Below, in pieces: positions 39,401 through 52,669 of a stretch of DNA of 64,000 nt. The notes under the pieces are model-generated. The model was not told where the DNA came from, did not search any database, and was given only the letters and a program-made list of their open reading frames with translations. The stretch comes from Ascaris suum (taxonomy: Eukaryota > Nematoda > Chromadorea > Rhabditida > Ascarididae): the NCBI GenBank assembly GCA_013433145.1, contig CM024169.1:3906001-3970000 (forward strand), given 5' to 3'. A program made the translations under genes and the position numbers. How positions within the stretch are numbered: position 1 is the stretch's first letter; the number at the start of each line of letters is the position of its first letter.

Positions 39401-41235
39401 CCGAATAGCAATAGATAATTGATACTTATTTGGCTATAATTACTGTCAGTTTTTGCCTAAAATTCTTAAATTTTTGATGCTTGAAACGTTGCTATACTTA
39501 GCGCCCTTTTATGTATTCGTAAAAGAGATGTACTCATTCATTTTTTTAAGAGACTGTAGCGAAGTTAAGAAATCGAGATTTGACTAGCGATTTACTTCAA
39601 AATTATTCCTCTTCTTTTTTAATTATGAGGCATTCTCTTTGTCTCTTTATTCGTTGACTTCTAAAAATGTTGTTGAAAAGCAATTTTTTAAATAATCGCA
39701 TATTAATTCGAATTAAAAGTGATTCTGAAATTTGCAAGAATGGATCATCAATTGTAATTCCGAAATTCAAAGGAATCGATTCACCATGGCTGCATAAATA
39801 ATTAAAAATTGCACCGCTTGTATTACACGAAAAATCTAATTCTCGATTATACACCTCTTTTAAGAGCTATTGCATTGAACACGATAATGTATGGAATAAA
39901 GTTACGTGATAACATGTGGAATAAGAATATTTGAATTTAAATACTTAAATAATGCGTAAGGCAAATGCACTATGGTGTTTAATTTTTTCATCTATCTCAT
40001 CGACGCTCACTGCTATGAACAACAGCAGTTCATTCGCAGCAAAAATAACTTTTTTATTTGCTTCTTCGTTTTTTTTGCATTTCGATAAAGTGATCATTGC
40101 CACCTATATTCATGTTTCAATGCTTTCTATATTTGAATATTTTTAATAGCTTTGCCTATTAGGCGTTATTTTATTTAATATCAGTTTTCAATTTTTTGTT
40201 GCAATAATCCGTTCTCTTCTAATTTCAACAATATATGCACTAGATTGCCTCTTTCTCGATCAGTACTTTTATTTTTTCCTCCTTTCAATTTTTCTTTGCT
40301 TTCCTATGTTTTGAAATCACTTTTGATAATGCATAATCCGTTCACTATCGTGCTCCACAATATAAAGCATCCATATGCATGCATCATTACACCATATCAA
40401 TGTCGATACGCGCAAGTTTCACTCTTCACGAAATTTCCTCTTAAATGAAGAGCGAAAAAAAGACGAGAAGGGTAATTTTTTCACGAAATTACCTTTCATA
40501 TTTTGCCCCATTTTTGTTCAAAAATTCCTATTCGACATTCGCAATTTTCATTCCAGTTTTATTTTCGCATCCAATTTGTTTTATTTGTTTTTCCTCCACT
40601 TTTTTTCGTATGTGTTGTAAGTTTTCGCATGCGATGTGCAATTGGAATGTCAGCAATGAATTTCTTCTAAAATGCTCTCTACGAAGGATTTATGCTAGCT
40701 CGAAGTAAAAACTTGGAAGGCGAAATGATATGTGCTAAAGAACATTGACTGGTTTCACACCAAGCCTTTCATCCCAATGTTTTTTGCATTAAACTAATAT
40801 TCTCGACGATGAGGACAGCTTTGTTTCGGATGTGCAAAATTCAACAACAAGCGAAGTGACAATAAAATGAAAGGTGGAGGGACAAAGGGAGGGGGAAAAG
40901 ACATGAGAATTACCTGAAAAAATTAGTACGAGAACAACGCTATGAAACTATTCGTTGATGATGTACAGCTTTTCTTAGAATTTCAAAGTGTTCTAACTGA
41001 GAAGTTTTCATAAACAAGCGAAGAGGACGTGGCGGATTGATTAATGGCTTTGATCTTGCTGAGAATTTAGCTATATACTTATTCACTTATTGAAGGAAAC
41101 AAAAAGTCTGGATTTACTGAATTTATTAAAGCGTTACTATATTAATAAACTATTCTAAGGAACCTTTTGAAGTAATCGACTCGTCAAAAGGTAATAAGCT
41201 GCAGTGATATGAGCAAACTACAATAATGATGTGAT

Positions 41236-41257
41236 GATATTGCAGATTTTTGAAGCA
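41236..41257 (+). promoter_or_regulatory. splice acceptor before the esterase start, probable trans-splice site
   Basis: GATATTGCAG (AG at 41244-41245) lies 12 bases before the ATG at 41258. No upstream coding exon was found. This is the usual layout of a nematode spliced-leader acceptor. The upstream in-frame ATG at 41231 falls within the presumed intron/outron. Confidence 0.55.
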
Positions 41258-44200
41258 ATGGGCGCAGTATCATCATACCTGCATGCAAAAACAGACTCGG
41301 AGAAAATTGCTAGTCGGCAGGTGAAGACGAATTATGGGATCATCGAAGGTCGACGCCTCGTTGATGAGAAACACCTTCAAGTGGATGCCTTTCTCGGTAT
41401 TCCTTTCGCTAAGCCTCCTATTGGTCCACTGAGATTTAAGGTAACGTATAGATTATAACTACTACGTTACTTCTTCATATTTTTTATTGATGCAAAGAAA
41501 GGCGTATCATATGTCTCGATGCGAAATTAGTCTCGATTGACTCAGATGTTTCACTTCTTGTTAACGTACTATTCATTTGATTTGAAAACTTATTTAATTA
41601 ACACTTGCTGCTATACATATTAAACCTATACAGAGTATAATGAATATATTAGAAGAAACGAATTCTGAACGATTTTTTAAAATTATATTCTATATCATTT
41701 ATACTCAGAGGAAATATTGATGAGTTCAAGAATATCGTTCATCGTTTTATACTAATGGCATTGACATCGAACAAATCAAATTGAACCTCGTGTATTCGAT
41801 AAATCGTACGGCGTTAGACGTGTCCTGGAACTAATCACACATTTATATTCACTTATAATCAGAAATTACAATATTACACTGTTTAAAATCTCGTTGAGTT
41901 CATCCCCCATTCGTTCAAATTCCAGTTATAGACGCTGAATCGGATATTCCAGCGTTGTGGACACTTTTGAGGTTTTTCCTCGATCTGACACAAAGTTTTC
42001 AGCATAACTGTAAATTCGACAATTGGAATGGGATAGAATTTTTGAATAGTTTTCTCGGAACGGAAAGTCGGAAATTTTAAGGAGGCAATCGAATGGAGAT
42101 TTTATCTGAGTGATTCATGAGTTCAATAAATTCTATAAAGCCGATAGGCAAGCAGTTCTTCCAACGGTATAATATCTGAAAGTTATTCACAACGATTTTA
42201 ATGAGTGATGGAAATTCTCAATGTGAATAGTTGAGCAATTATTCCAACATTTTGTTAGCAAAGATATTCACTCCTCAAATCAATGACGCATCACTTGTAT
42301 TGGTGATGATTATGCTGTAGTGCAAATAGCAGCCGAAAATCACACTTTCACTCAATTCGAACTGTAAATTGAATACTTGATTCTAAAAATTACTCACATC
42401 ATTGTTCGGCAAAGAGCAAAAAATGCAAAAATCTGTGCAAGTGATTCGGCCGAATTTCAAGAATTATGAGACATCTATCAGGTTACATGTGGAGAAAGTT
42501 TTGCGGTTATAATTAAATTCAGAAAATGCACAACCATATAGACGCAGCATTCTACACTACTTTCTGCTAATTTCCTTCCACCGTTGCAATCGATTTATTT
42601 TCCTCCAGTGAATAGAATTATTTCTATGTGCTTCACAGAATTGCTCTGGGAAAGCGCATTATGACGATGTCATGTCTGTCTATGCATATGAGCGCTGTTC
42701 GTTGTGTGTTTGCGCAGCAGTAACCATTGAAACTGAGTTATGAAGTTTGATGAGCACAGTGCGTGCTGGTAATGCTTAAAACTTTCTTAGTCATTGCTAA
42801 AAACTTGCAATTAAAATTTATTTCAGTTTCATCGCATTTTTCATCAGTAACGAAAATAAACAATTCTTAGCAGCACTTCATTAATAATAGAGAACACAGT
42901 TATTTTACAACATGAATGATTATAGGACGTCTAGAAAGCTTAAATCATTGCAGCTCTCCGTCTTCATATCATCTTTTTTTTCAACCTATACTATGAGAAC
43001 CAAAGATGGTGAGCTGTATCATACTTTCCGCTTATCCAGTTAACGTCGAAAGAAATTATGGAGATTTAATGGCTGAAGAATTTACATGCATTCTTCATTC
43101 ACCGCTTTTTGATTTCACATCCATCGCATCACAGGAAAAGCGAATATTTCATGAAACATTTGTGGTAGCGGTTGGATCAATTACACAATGAAAGCATTTC
43201 ATATGAAATGCAGAAATAGCTGATCTAGAGAAGTGAATGCAATCGCGCAGGTAATTCCAACTGCTTTGATGTGTTCTTCATTTCTTCTTTATCCAAATTT
43301 CTCGTCGCTAAGTTTCAGAAGCCTGAACCACCGGAACCGTGGACGGGCGTTTTAAAGGCTTATAAATTTGGCCCAAGAGCACCTCAAGTCGATTTTATTT
43401 GGGAGAAGTGGACTCTTGGAGTGGGTAAAGACGAGGACTGTCTCACATTGAACGTTTTCTCACCGGCATGGAAGCCACCGGATGATCAGGTTAGTCCTTC
43501 ATATTAATATTGACCATAAAAAGGCTATTTGCTTACTTGTATGTTAGCATTGAAAATTGTTTCGTTTGCTATATTTTGGTGATATTTTGATTTCTCTAAA
43601 TTGATACCTCATTGATTTATGGACACTAAATGCTGAGAAGTTCCCTATGTTAATTCCTTTGAAAAGATCATTGCGTCTGATTCTATTATTGACCAAATGC
43701 TTTCTACAACGCATAAAGTGTAGCGCTTATATTCGATAATAACGCTTAAAATCTCCATCGATGCGTTGGTTTACTCTTATATGTCCTCCCCTAGATGGTT
43801 GCGGAATAACTTTTTTTCACAATAAAGTTCTTTCAAAATATAAGAAAAGGATGATATACTTTAGTGAAACTGTTTGGTGCTCTTTTTTTGTAGCCAAATG
43901 GGTTTGCTGTGATGGTGTTCGTACATGGAGGTGGATTTCTTATCGATTCGGCAGTAAAATATGGAGACGTTGATATTTGCCGGTGAGTTCACACCTTTTT
44001 ACTAATTTTTTACTAATATACGGTGCTGTAAAATTTTGTGATCTTCTGTGATCGCTTTAACTACCCGAATAGTAGTATGACTGCTATATATGTATGCTCA
44101 GATGATAATCGAAATTTAGGGAACTTTATTCCAGAAACAATTTATGTTTTTATATTTCTGTTGCACGCTTATCGAGTGTAAAGTACTGTATTGATATAGG

Positions 44201-47200
44201 TGAACAAGGTATTCAAACAGGTAAACAGGAAGTTTATTAGAACATAATGACTCTACCACTTTGATAAGTGCAGCGGACGAAATTTTTTTTTGTGAGAAAA
44301 TTTATTCAAAATTGATACCTTATGCTTTATCTGTCGTTCCGCTTAACTTATTCGGAAAGGTATGAACAATTTAGTTGAGGTCGAGTTTTCGAGTATGCAA
44401 TTTTGGCGGTGCAACAAAAAATAAGTCTGCAAAAAGACAGTCTAAAAAAACCTTTGCATCAGACGCTAAACAGGATTGACAGAGGCGTTGACTCCACCTT
44501 CAGTAGAGAGCCTCTTAGCGGGCTCAATTATCTCGAGCACTTTTGAGAGTTAAATCATAAGTAAACTGAATGAAATCTGAATGGATTTTTGGATTAACAC
44601 CTGTTCGAAAAAACTCTCTTTGCCCATAACTGAATGAACCTTAAAATAGGTCGAAATATGTAATCTGGCTATTTTACTGATGGAATTATTCTCTTGTTTT
44701 AATTATTTATTTACAATTGCAGCAGAAATACTCATGAAATCGCTGAATTTTTTAATTTATGCAAATTTGCGTTTTTATGTGGAATATGGATTCATATGCG
44801 TAATATATTTATGTGTCTATCCGGCAGTCTTATTGTGCCTATCCAGTCTTATTGTAGGTAGTCTTTTACTAGAGCTATGCAATTTGGTGAAATTAACGGG
44901 CACACTAAATACAATGAGATATCCTATACTAGCATTCATGTTGTTGTCCAATCTTGGAGAGGAGTTATCGCCATACAACAGTGCCGTTAGAGTTTCACGT
45001 TAGGTTTACATTTTGTGTTGGTCTGATCGTGAAAAAACAAATGAAGAGAATTTTTTATGTAAAGTTTGTGTAAGCGGTTGAATTAGTTAAGACAAAGATA
45101 CCTTATTACAGACATTTTATTATTTGTTCGGAAGTGAAGCGAGCGGTTGGTTTGATGCAAAAGCGTCTAGCTGGCCTTTCACTCTGACGTGCTTTTCAGA
45201 TTGTTTGAGAGTTCAAGTGATTTGTTTCTCGACGAAAATGTTTCGTAATTTCTGTTATATAATTTTAAAGCTTTGATTCGTCAAATGAAATTTTGGAGTA
45301 ACTATATGTAGTTTAATTATTCAATACCAATTCATTTGTAAAACGATGAAACGACGAAAACAAACAAAATCATCGAGGATTTAATTTTTTCAATTGCAGT
45401 AATCTATGCCGGCATGACGTTGTTGTCGTCACAATACAATATCGTCTTGGTTTACTTGGTTTCTTCACAACTGGTGATGAAATATGTTCCGGGAATTTGG
45501 GTCTCTGGGATCAAACACTCGCACTCAAATGGATCCAGGTAGTGATTATTGCATATCTGATAGGTAATTTTAGCAGATGATTTTCAATAAACAGAAATTG
45601 AACTAGAATTAATTTAACTTCATAGAGTGCTCTTGCAAAACATCGATGAAAGTGGTTTGAAGTGAACGCATCATTTAAGCAGATTAATCGAGATGAATGA
45701 AAGTTGAACTCATGACAATCGCCTTTGTAATGTCTCTCTAATTTTCTCTTGAGGAAGTACAGCTTGATGATTCAGATTCTCATAATCATTCAGATGAGAT
45801 GAAGAGAATCGGATACCATTTATAATACTACTTACTGCTCTATTGTTTGCTGATCTGTGAGATAGTAACGAGCAATCACCTAATATTTGATCAACGAACA
45901 TACGAACTATAGCGTTCATCTTTGCAGATATTCCAGTATATTTCTCGTCGTTAATAACTCTGAATTAATAGTCTATCAAATGCTTCTTTATAATAATGCA
46001 TAATAAGCATTATATTTCCCGTTAGCCTCCGCGAAAATCGCCGTTACTACATAAAGCTTCAGCCAGATATACGTTGCATTGTGGGCGCCATACCACACTC
46101 CCTCATCTCCCACTTGCGCCATCCCAAGACTCGCCTCTTTAACCTATACGAGCCAACACTGCAACCGATTTTGATAAGGTGGAGAGGAAAGAATAAGAAC
46201 CATTTAAAATTATACCACCTTAAAAGTCACTGTAATATCAAGCCGTTTTGCTTTCTGTTTTATTTATGGATGGAAATTCTGATGGCGAACTGCAATTAAT
46301 ATTGGCTTTTCAGAAAGGTCTTGTTTATGTTACAAGAAGGCAACTGTTAGTTTGCAGGAGAATATCGCTGCTTTCAACGGCGACCCAAACCGAGTGACCG
46401 TCTTCGGGCAAAGTGCTGGTGGCGCAAGTGTCGACCTCCTTTCGCTTTCACCACACTCCTCACGTATGCGCTCCAACCCGTTTACATATTCATGCTAAGA
46501 AGTTGACCCCACAGTCGCTCTTTCTTCTTCGAACACATCTCTACGAAGCAATTCCTGGCCAGTACTCTAGGGCACATTTTTCTAGAATTTCTTTACATTT
46601 CTATTTCTGGCAGCCTTTATTGGTCGACTGTATATCTTCATCAAACTTTCTGACTTTTCTAACTTTAATCGGGCACCATGAACTGTATGGCCTCTTCTCT
46701 GATTCTTTGCCAGCTTCGTGTTCGCCAAACACCTTTGAAGTCAATATCCGCATCGTCCCTGCGGGGCGTCTGGAAGCCTCATGGACGCCGCTGGGAATTT
46801 TGACCAGTGGGATCCTTCAACTAACGGGAAAATATTTAGCAGATAGAAGTCGATGAATTCAAACTGCTCAATTGAATTTCAAAAGGATTGAAGTGTTCAA
46901 CTGCTATCGGTCGACTATAGGAAAATAACAGTTATTCTTGCTCTTCAAGAGGTGCAGGCGGTACTACGACATAGTGATGTTCTAAATGAAATTTTGCCTT
47001 AATATCAAAGGCACTATCTGCAGGGTCATTTCATCGAACCTTTTACTTCAAAAATGAATTTCCCACTTAATTTTGCATAGGGATTATGAACTGTTGGGGG
47101 AGTGGACAGGCAGGAAAGGAGAGGGGAGGGAAAACCGTTGCAGATAAAGTGCAGCAAAGACAGTTCGCTCACAAACATATTAAAAACTTCAAAACGTCTA

Positions 47201-50200
47201 ATTTTACCGTTCAGTTCAGTTGTGTATACTGCAGCCTTATTCATGATATATTGCAGCCTTATTTACAACATTAGTCAATTGAACCAAGCGTTGTCTTTAT
47301 TGGGACTAGACTCACCGCATCGAGTCACTCGCTCATTTTTGCTTCGCTGCTTCGACGAGAAGTTGTCTTTCATAAGAGGTTAACAGTTGCTCAGGTGTGG
47401 ATCGTTTGCAGATCTCTTCCAGCAAGTTATCCCGATGGCTGGCAATGCGCAGTGTATATGGGCGACAACCGACAAGCGTCGCATTACAAGTGCATGTAGG
47501 CGATTTGCTCGAAAAGCTGGGTGGAGAGCCAGAAACGATGGTTGGTGAGATGAACCGTTCGGCTTAGATTTTGTTACAATAATGCCACAAAAGGCAAAAA
47601 GCAGTAATAATAAGATATATAATAAAGCACCCAGAGTTTAGATGAACGAAGCCCCATTATAAAAGAGTCACCGGGGTTGGGAGAGCTATTTTGCTTTAGA
47701 TATCAAAAGTATTCATTTTCTAGGGAATTATATTTATTGTTTAGAAAATCAAAGACGATCGCATTTTCGTTGATTCTTCTCAATTCTCAACGACTTTGGC
47801 GTTTTTGATAGCCGTTGATAGCTTTCGGTTTGGTTAAGGTCGAAAGAGTCGAATAGAGATGATTGACTACCTGCGCACTCGACCTGCAAAACTGTTCGAA
47901 CGTGGTCTGCTAGGCAGAGGTGGTGTTGATGTGCGGCAAATTGGTCTCGACCTTGCGCCAATCGTTGATGGTGACTTCCTGCCGAAATCAGTTGAAGAAT
48001 TAAGAAAAGAAGCACCGTTAAAGAAGTGCATGATTGGAACGTGCCAGTATGAAGGATTGTTGTTCGGTTTGTTTTTCTACCTCATTGTTCTCTTTGCATA
48101 GAATAACATGCTTACCACAGAAATATACGTGTACATGCAAAATGAGAGTTGAAAAAGTGGCGTGTTCAAGTTTTCAAAAATCAAGGAAAAAGAGAGAGTA
48201 GTGGTAAGAAACAGACAAGAACATCTAACATCTTTGTACGTATGTTTTCATTATAGGTAGATGTTCAGCGAGAAAGGCATTCCAGCCTGACGCGCTTTGC
48301 TATTTGTAAACGACGAGATAGGAAAACTGCTTTAAACAACAAATTATGATAAGTTATTTGTTATATTTTCTCTTCTTTTTTAAACGGGTTGATTCCTATT
48401 TAATTAATCTGTAGCGATAACAATTAATGTGGTATAAACGCATTGCGATATCATTACTACAAATTGCATGGTGCCATTTTATTCGTTTATTTCGATAGAA
48501 CTCTGAGGGGCTACTCACTGTTCAACATCGCAATTATAATCAAAATAAGGTCTATAATAAGATAGAAAAAAAGGATGTGAACATTAAATGTAGGCAACAC
48601 AATATGCATTGCTGTAAAGAAGAATTGGAGCGTAAAAGGTCGTCCATGTTCGGCTGATTGGTTTGTCGCTTAATGGCTTTTTTTGCGTTTGTTCGAGCTC
48701 GCGATATGAACCTATGCTGGAACTCACCTCATTTCGGCGAACAACCTGCTCTACCTTTTGTTATTCAAACAGATTTCTCGGCGAACTAACCGCAACTAGG
48801 TTAAATAAACTCTCTTCCTCGTTGCTATGCCTTTCAATTGGACAATATTATCTCATATTCAGGTAGTCAATTGACAAATTTGTAACAAAAAAAGGTTAAA
48901 TAATGCAATAAACATTTTGTAATACCAAATCCGGCACTGTATAACAACTCGATGAGCAAATAAATGGTGAAAATTTATTACAACTGAATGAAATGTAAAA
49001 ATTATATATACTGTATATACTGAGATTAATTTTTTAGCGGATACGTGAAGAATTCCACTAGGAGAATCCACTTGAAACAGGTTGATTGGTTAATAAAGTA
49101 GTTCATCAGGATTTTTTTCTTCATCGGCTTTTTAACGATTTTCAGCGTGACTTTCAAGTGAAAGGATTACAAAGTATCGCATAACGTCGATAGTATCACG
49201 ACAACACATCGTTTCGATTTTAACGTTTAGGACCGTAGATTTTCGATCTTCCTTAGGCGGAATATAATCGAGAAGGGGCTTATAAAAGTATTAATTCCTC
49301 ATGGAAATTCCCATGTATGCGGCGATTTATTTTTAAATATTTCAGCTGCTCTCGGCGCGAATCACTTTAATCTTCGAGGCATCGAAAAACTACTTTCGGT
49401 TGTAATTCCTGAAGATAAGTTCCCCAATTGGAAGGAACTTAGAGAAGAGGCGCGACGAATCTATCTGGATGGCAAAAATACCACTAACGATCGACATCTC
49501 GTTGCACGAGCTTATGCTGAAGTGAGTTATTTGAGTTCGTTTTTCCTTCCAATTTTTATTACAGAGAGCGGATGTTTCATTATTTTTACATCTGCTTCGT
49601 TTTTATAATTCAGCATAGAATTCTCGCCTTTAAATCAAGCGCTGATTGAACTACTCTGACCTATGATTAGGCTGAAATTTTGATCTTCAATTATTACAAT
49701 AACACGCATAAGTTTTGATTGCAGGTACGCATCTTGATAGTGCGAAAAATATTTCGTCGATGCAAATAGAAAAATTGCATAGCTTTTGAGAGTTTCGGAA
49801 AAATTATTTCAAAGCAACAATGCTGCCGGGCGCGATATCCAGGGAAGGCATGTCATATGTTTCTCATTTTTGAGGATTTTAGAAGGATGGTTCAAGAAGT
49901 TGACGGAAAAATTTGATGCACGGGATTAGGTTTTGGAGAGGGCGGGGTTCCTAGGTTTGAAATTTTTACGTGTTTTTGCTCTTACTCCCCTGTCCGATCC
50001 TTCATCAAACCCTTCCATGAACTGGGCAGTGCCACATGAGATATGCTCTGCAAGTATTTGTTTCGGAAGATATATCTGGAAATATAAAATGCGCGAAGAA
50101 AACGAGACGTAAGCATGTAGCGTTCTTAAAGGAGACGATCCCATTGGAAAATATGTTCGAAGCAACATCCGAAGTCCTCAAATAAATTAGTCAACTCTGT

Positions 50201-52614
50201 CTACTGTAAACAGATAGTCATATATGTACGACATGGTGTCTTATACGTTATGCGTTCGTGGTGTCCTCTTGTATCTTTTGCGCACATCCTTTTTTGAAAT
50301 AATCGAAGACCGGCTCTACTTTCAGTTCCCTATTTGCCGCAATTCCAGTTAATGCTCGAGTTACTCCGTACTTTTAATATTGCTTATTAATTTCAGTTAT
50401 ACAGTGACCTCTTTGTAAATAACGGTACTCATGATTACGCAAGGATAATGAGTGAAAAGGGACACCTAGTGTTTCTCTACTCCTTCGAGTATTTCAATCC
50501 GAAGAGCTTCGGTATTCTCTCGTTGCGATTTCCTTTCAAAGGTCTGTTTTCTCTTTCATATTGCTCTATTCTCCCTTCCTCATCCCCCTCCCCTCATTTT
50601 AGGATGCTTGTGAACATGACGACGTTCACCCTAACTCTTCTCAATGCCTACGAACGAAAACCATGGGTGCCAGGCTGTCTAGAAGTATTCAATTTTATGT
50701 AGAGAATGAGAGATGAACAATATTCACTTGTTCACAAGGATCAAATGAATTCCTTATTTTCCTGCTTACCTATGCTGAGGTAAACAATTCTGAGTATTTT
50801 ACAGCGGATATTCGGTTTGTTGATGCATAAAAACGATATTATTCTCTTGAAGAAATCTCGGAAGCTGTAAATTGGCGAGTGTTCTATAGAGAAACGATTT
50901 TTAAAGGGATTTTTAGGAAGCTCGAATAATTGCATAAATATCGTAACAATGATACATCGACGTACAAGAGAACTTTCGCATGAACGTAGAATAAATGTTG
51001 CTTTCGTTTCGTTTCTGAGAAGTTTGTGCCACTCATTGAAACGAATCATTAAGGAATAATTTTAGTCTTATAGGTGTCGCTCGTTGTAAAGAAATAAAGT
51101 TTTTGGTACAATGGTGGACGATAGTAAATGTAATTGAATATTGCAGGAGCTACTCACTGCACCGAATTAACTTATTTATTTGGACGTAGTATAATATTCC
51201 CATTTAAACTTAACGACGACGACAGATATATGATGGAACTTATGACAAAATTATGGACAAATTTTGCCAAATACGGGTAAGATTAGTCAAGAACTTAACT
51301 CGCTAGTTAAGGTCATCACTAACTGGGAGTGTGGAAAACGAATAAAAATTAATAAAGTAAGTCATCAATAAAAATGAGGAATTGATATAATTAGATGATA
51401 ATAAAACAATAGTTCTTATATAGAAGGGACGATTATTGGCACTGCAATCAATGCACGACTGCTGATTGTATAGCAAAGTAAGTATTTTCGAATTGTAACA
51501 TAACTACTCTCAGTATGAAAATATCTAACATTTGACTTCGTTTTCAATACTTCCGGTTGAAATTCAAAATTCAAATTGCGCATAGCATCCTATAAAAACG
51601 CAATTATACGAAGCCATTTAGACGGAACGCTTTCGTTGAACCGAAACGAATTGCCAACGCAAATGGCAAATATGAATAGGTAACCATCAACAAATGTGAA
51701 CGAAAAATTGTATGTTATCTGCAAAACACTGCGATTTAATGGTTAAGACCTCAGAAGAGGGTAGAATGTTCTTACATCCGTCCAATCCATCGATCGATCT
51801 TTGATGGGGAACTCTTCATGGGGATGTCGCTATCGTTTGTTATCCCTGCACCTCCACTTCCCGTGTGACAGCTCATTTAAGACCATCAAAAAGCTATGAC
51901 CTGTGACGGTATTACAAGGATTAAAGATTATATACGAACAAAATTGCACCTTGAAAATGTACACAAAAATTATAGCAATTTTCCACCTTCATAAGTGAAT
52001 GTGTTATTGTAGTGCATTGCCATATTGCCTTTGACTTACTTAAGTCGCAATTTCATTGCAATCGTCAACTAAATGGGCGTCCACGTTGTTATATTTTTTG
52101 ATGGGATGTCTTGAACTTTTGCACTATAGTAACGCTAGCTTGTCTAATGCAGTCTCCATATTTCTATTTCTGCTTGCTTCTCTTCAACCGCGCATTCTTT
52201 CATTTCATTTTGTAGTTTCCACCATATGGCGGTCTTTACGCCCGCAAAAGGACAGCGTTCTTCCTTGTCGAACAAACTGAGGCAAGCGTTTGCATCTGAA
52301 ATGCTTACGAGTCGATCTTTCAACTCGTATAACAGTTAAAAAACTTTAGATTTGAAGATGTGGCACATATGAGGGCAATTCCGATGTATAGCAGTCATTT
52401 TTTTAGGGATCCGAATGGCCCAAAAGAGCAACAAAGCTTCTCTGATTTCAAATGGGAACCAGTTTGCAAGGAGCACAGTGATCGCTATTTGAATATCGGT
52501 CTGAAGCCGTGTATGAAGGATGGCTACTGTGAACGAAGAGCCGATTTCTGGCGTAAGGTGGCGAAGCAAGATAGTTTCATCTCGAATGAATCTACAAAAT
52601 TGCAAAACGATTAA
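41258..52614 (+). CDS. type-B carboxylesterase, 11 exons, complete
   Basis: Exons: 41258-41440, 43319-43489, 43894-43982, 45400-45538, 46358-46463, 47412-47540 (or to 47544), 47839 (or 47849, 47857) to 48066, 49346-49521, 50397-50541, 51147-51276, 52407-52614. All other junctions have GT/AG borders and matching phase, giving 561-567 residues. An alpha/beta-hydrolase that cleaves carboxylic esters. Seen: [32 protein letters not shown]; oxyanion-hole HGGGF (129-133); [15 protein letters not shown]; nucleophile elbow [12 protein letters not shown] with Ser213; CQYEGLLFG with Glu (about 344); [13 protein letters not shown] with His (about 459); stop after KLQND. All triad residues are present. 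No signal peptide and no ER-retention tail, so cytosolic; MGAVSS fits an N-myristoylation site (G2, S6), suggesting membrane tethering. Nematodes have many such esterases; the substrate is unknown. Confidence 0.95.
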
Positions 52615-52663
52615 AATCGGCACTTAGAGGTATAAAAAATGAACTTTGAGCTACAACAATTAT

Positions 52664-52669
52664 AATAAA
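52664..52669 (+). terminator. polyadenylation signal of the esterase gene
   Basis: AATAAA 50 bases after the esterase stop codon, in AT-rich sequence. The position is typical for a short nematode 3' UTR. Confidence 0.65.

Larger units (their letters stand above)
32140..41240. other. gene-free AT-rich stretch upstream of the esterase gene
   Basis: Nine kilobases in which no exon chain could be built. Frames at 34376-34651 (Cys- and His-containing) and 36407-36682 lack splice borders and domains; the latter starts inside a CT simple repeat. The esterase promoter should lie near the right end, but no core element could be assigned with confidence. Confidence 0.5.

Noticed and set aside
44680..45003. 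107-codon hydrophobic plus-strand ORF in the third esterase intron
   Set aside because: AT-rich codons give Leu/Ile/Phe/Tyr-rich translations by chance here; no splice borders, known domain or independent start context.
46413..46856. 147-codon ORF overlapping esterase exon 5
   Set aside because: It starts out of frame inside the exon that carries the Ser213 elbow and runs into the intron; a shadow of the real gene.
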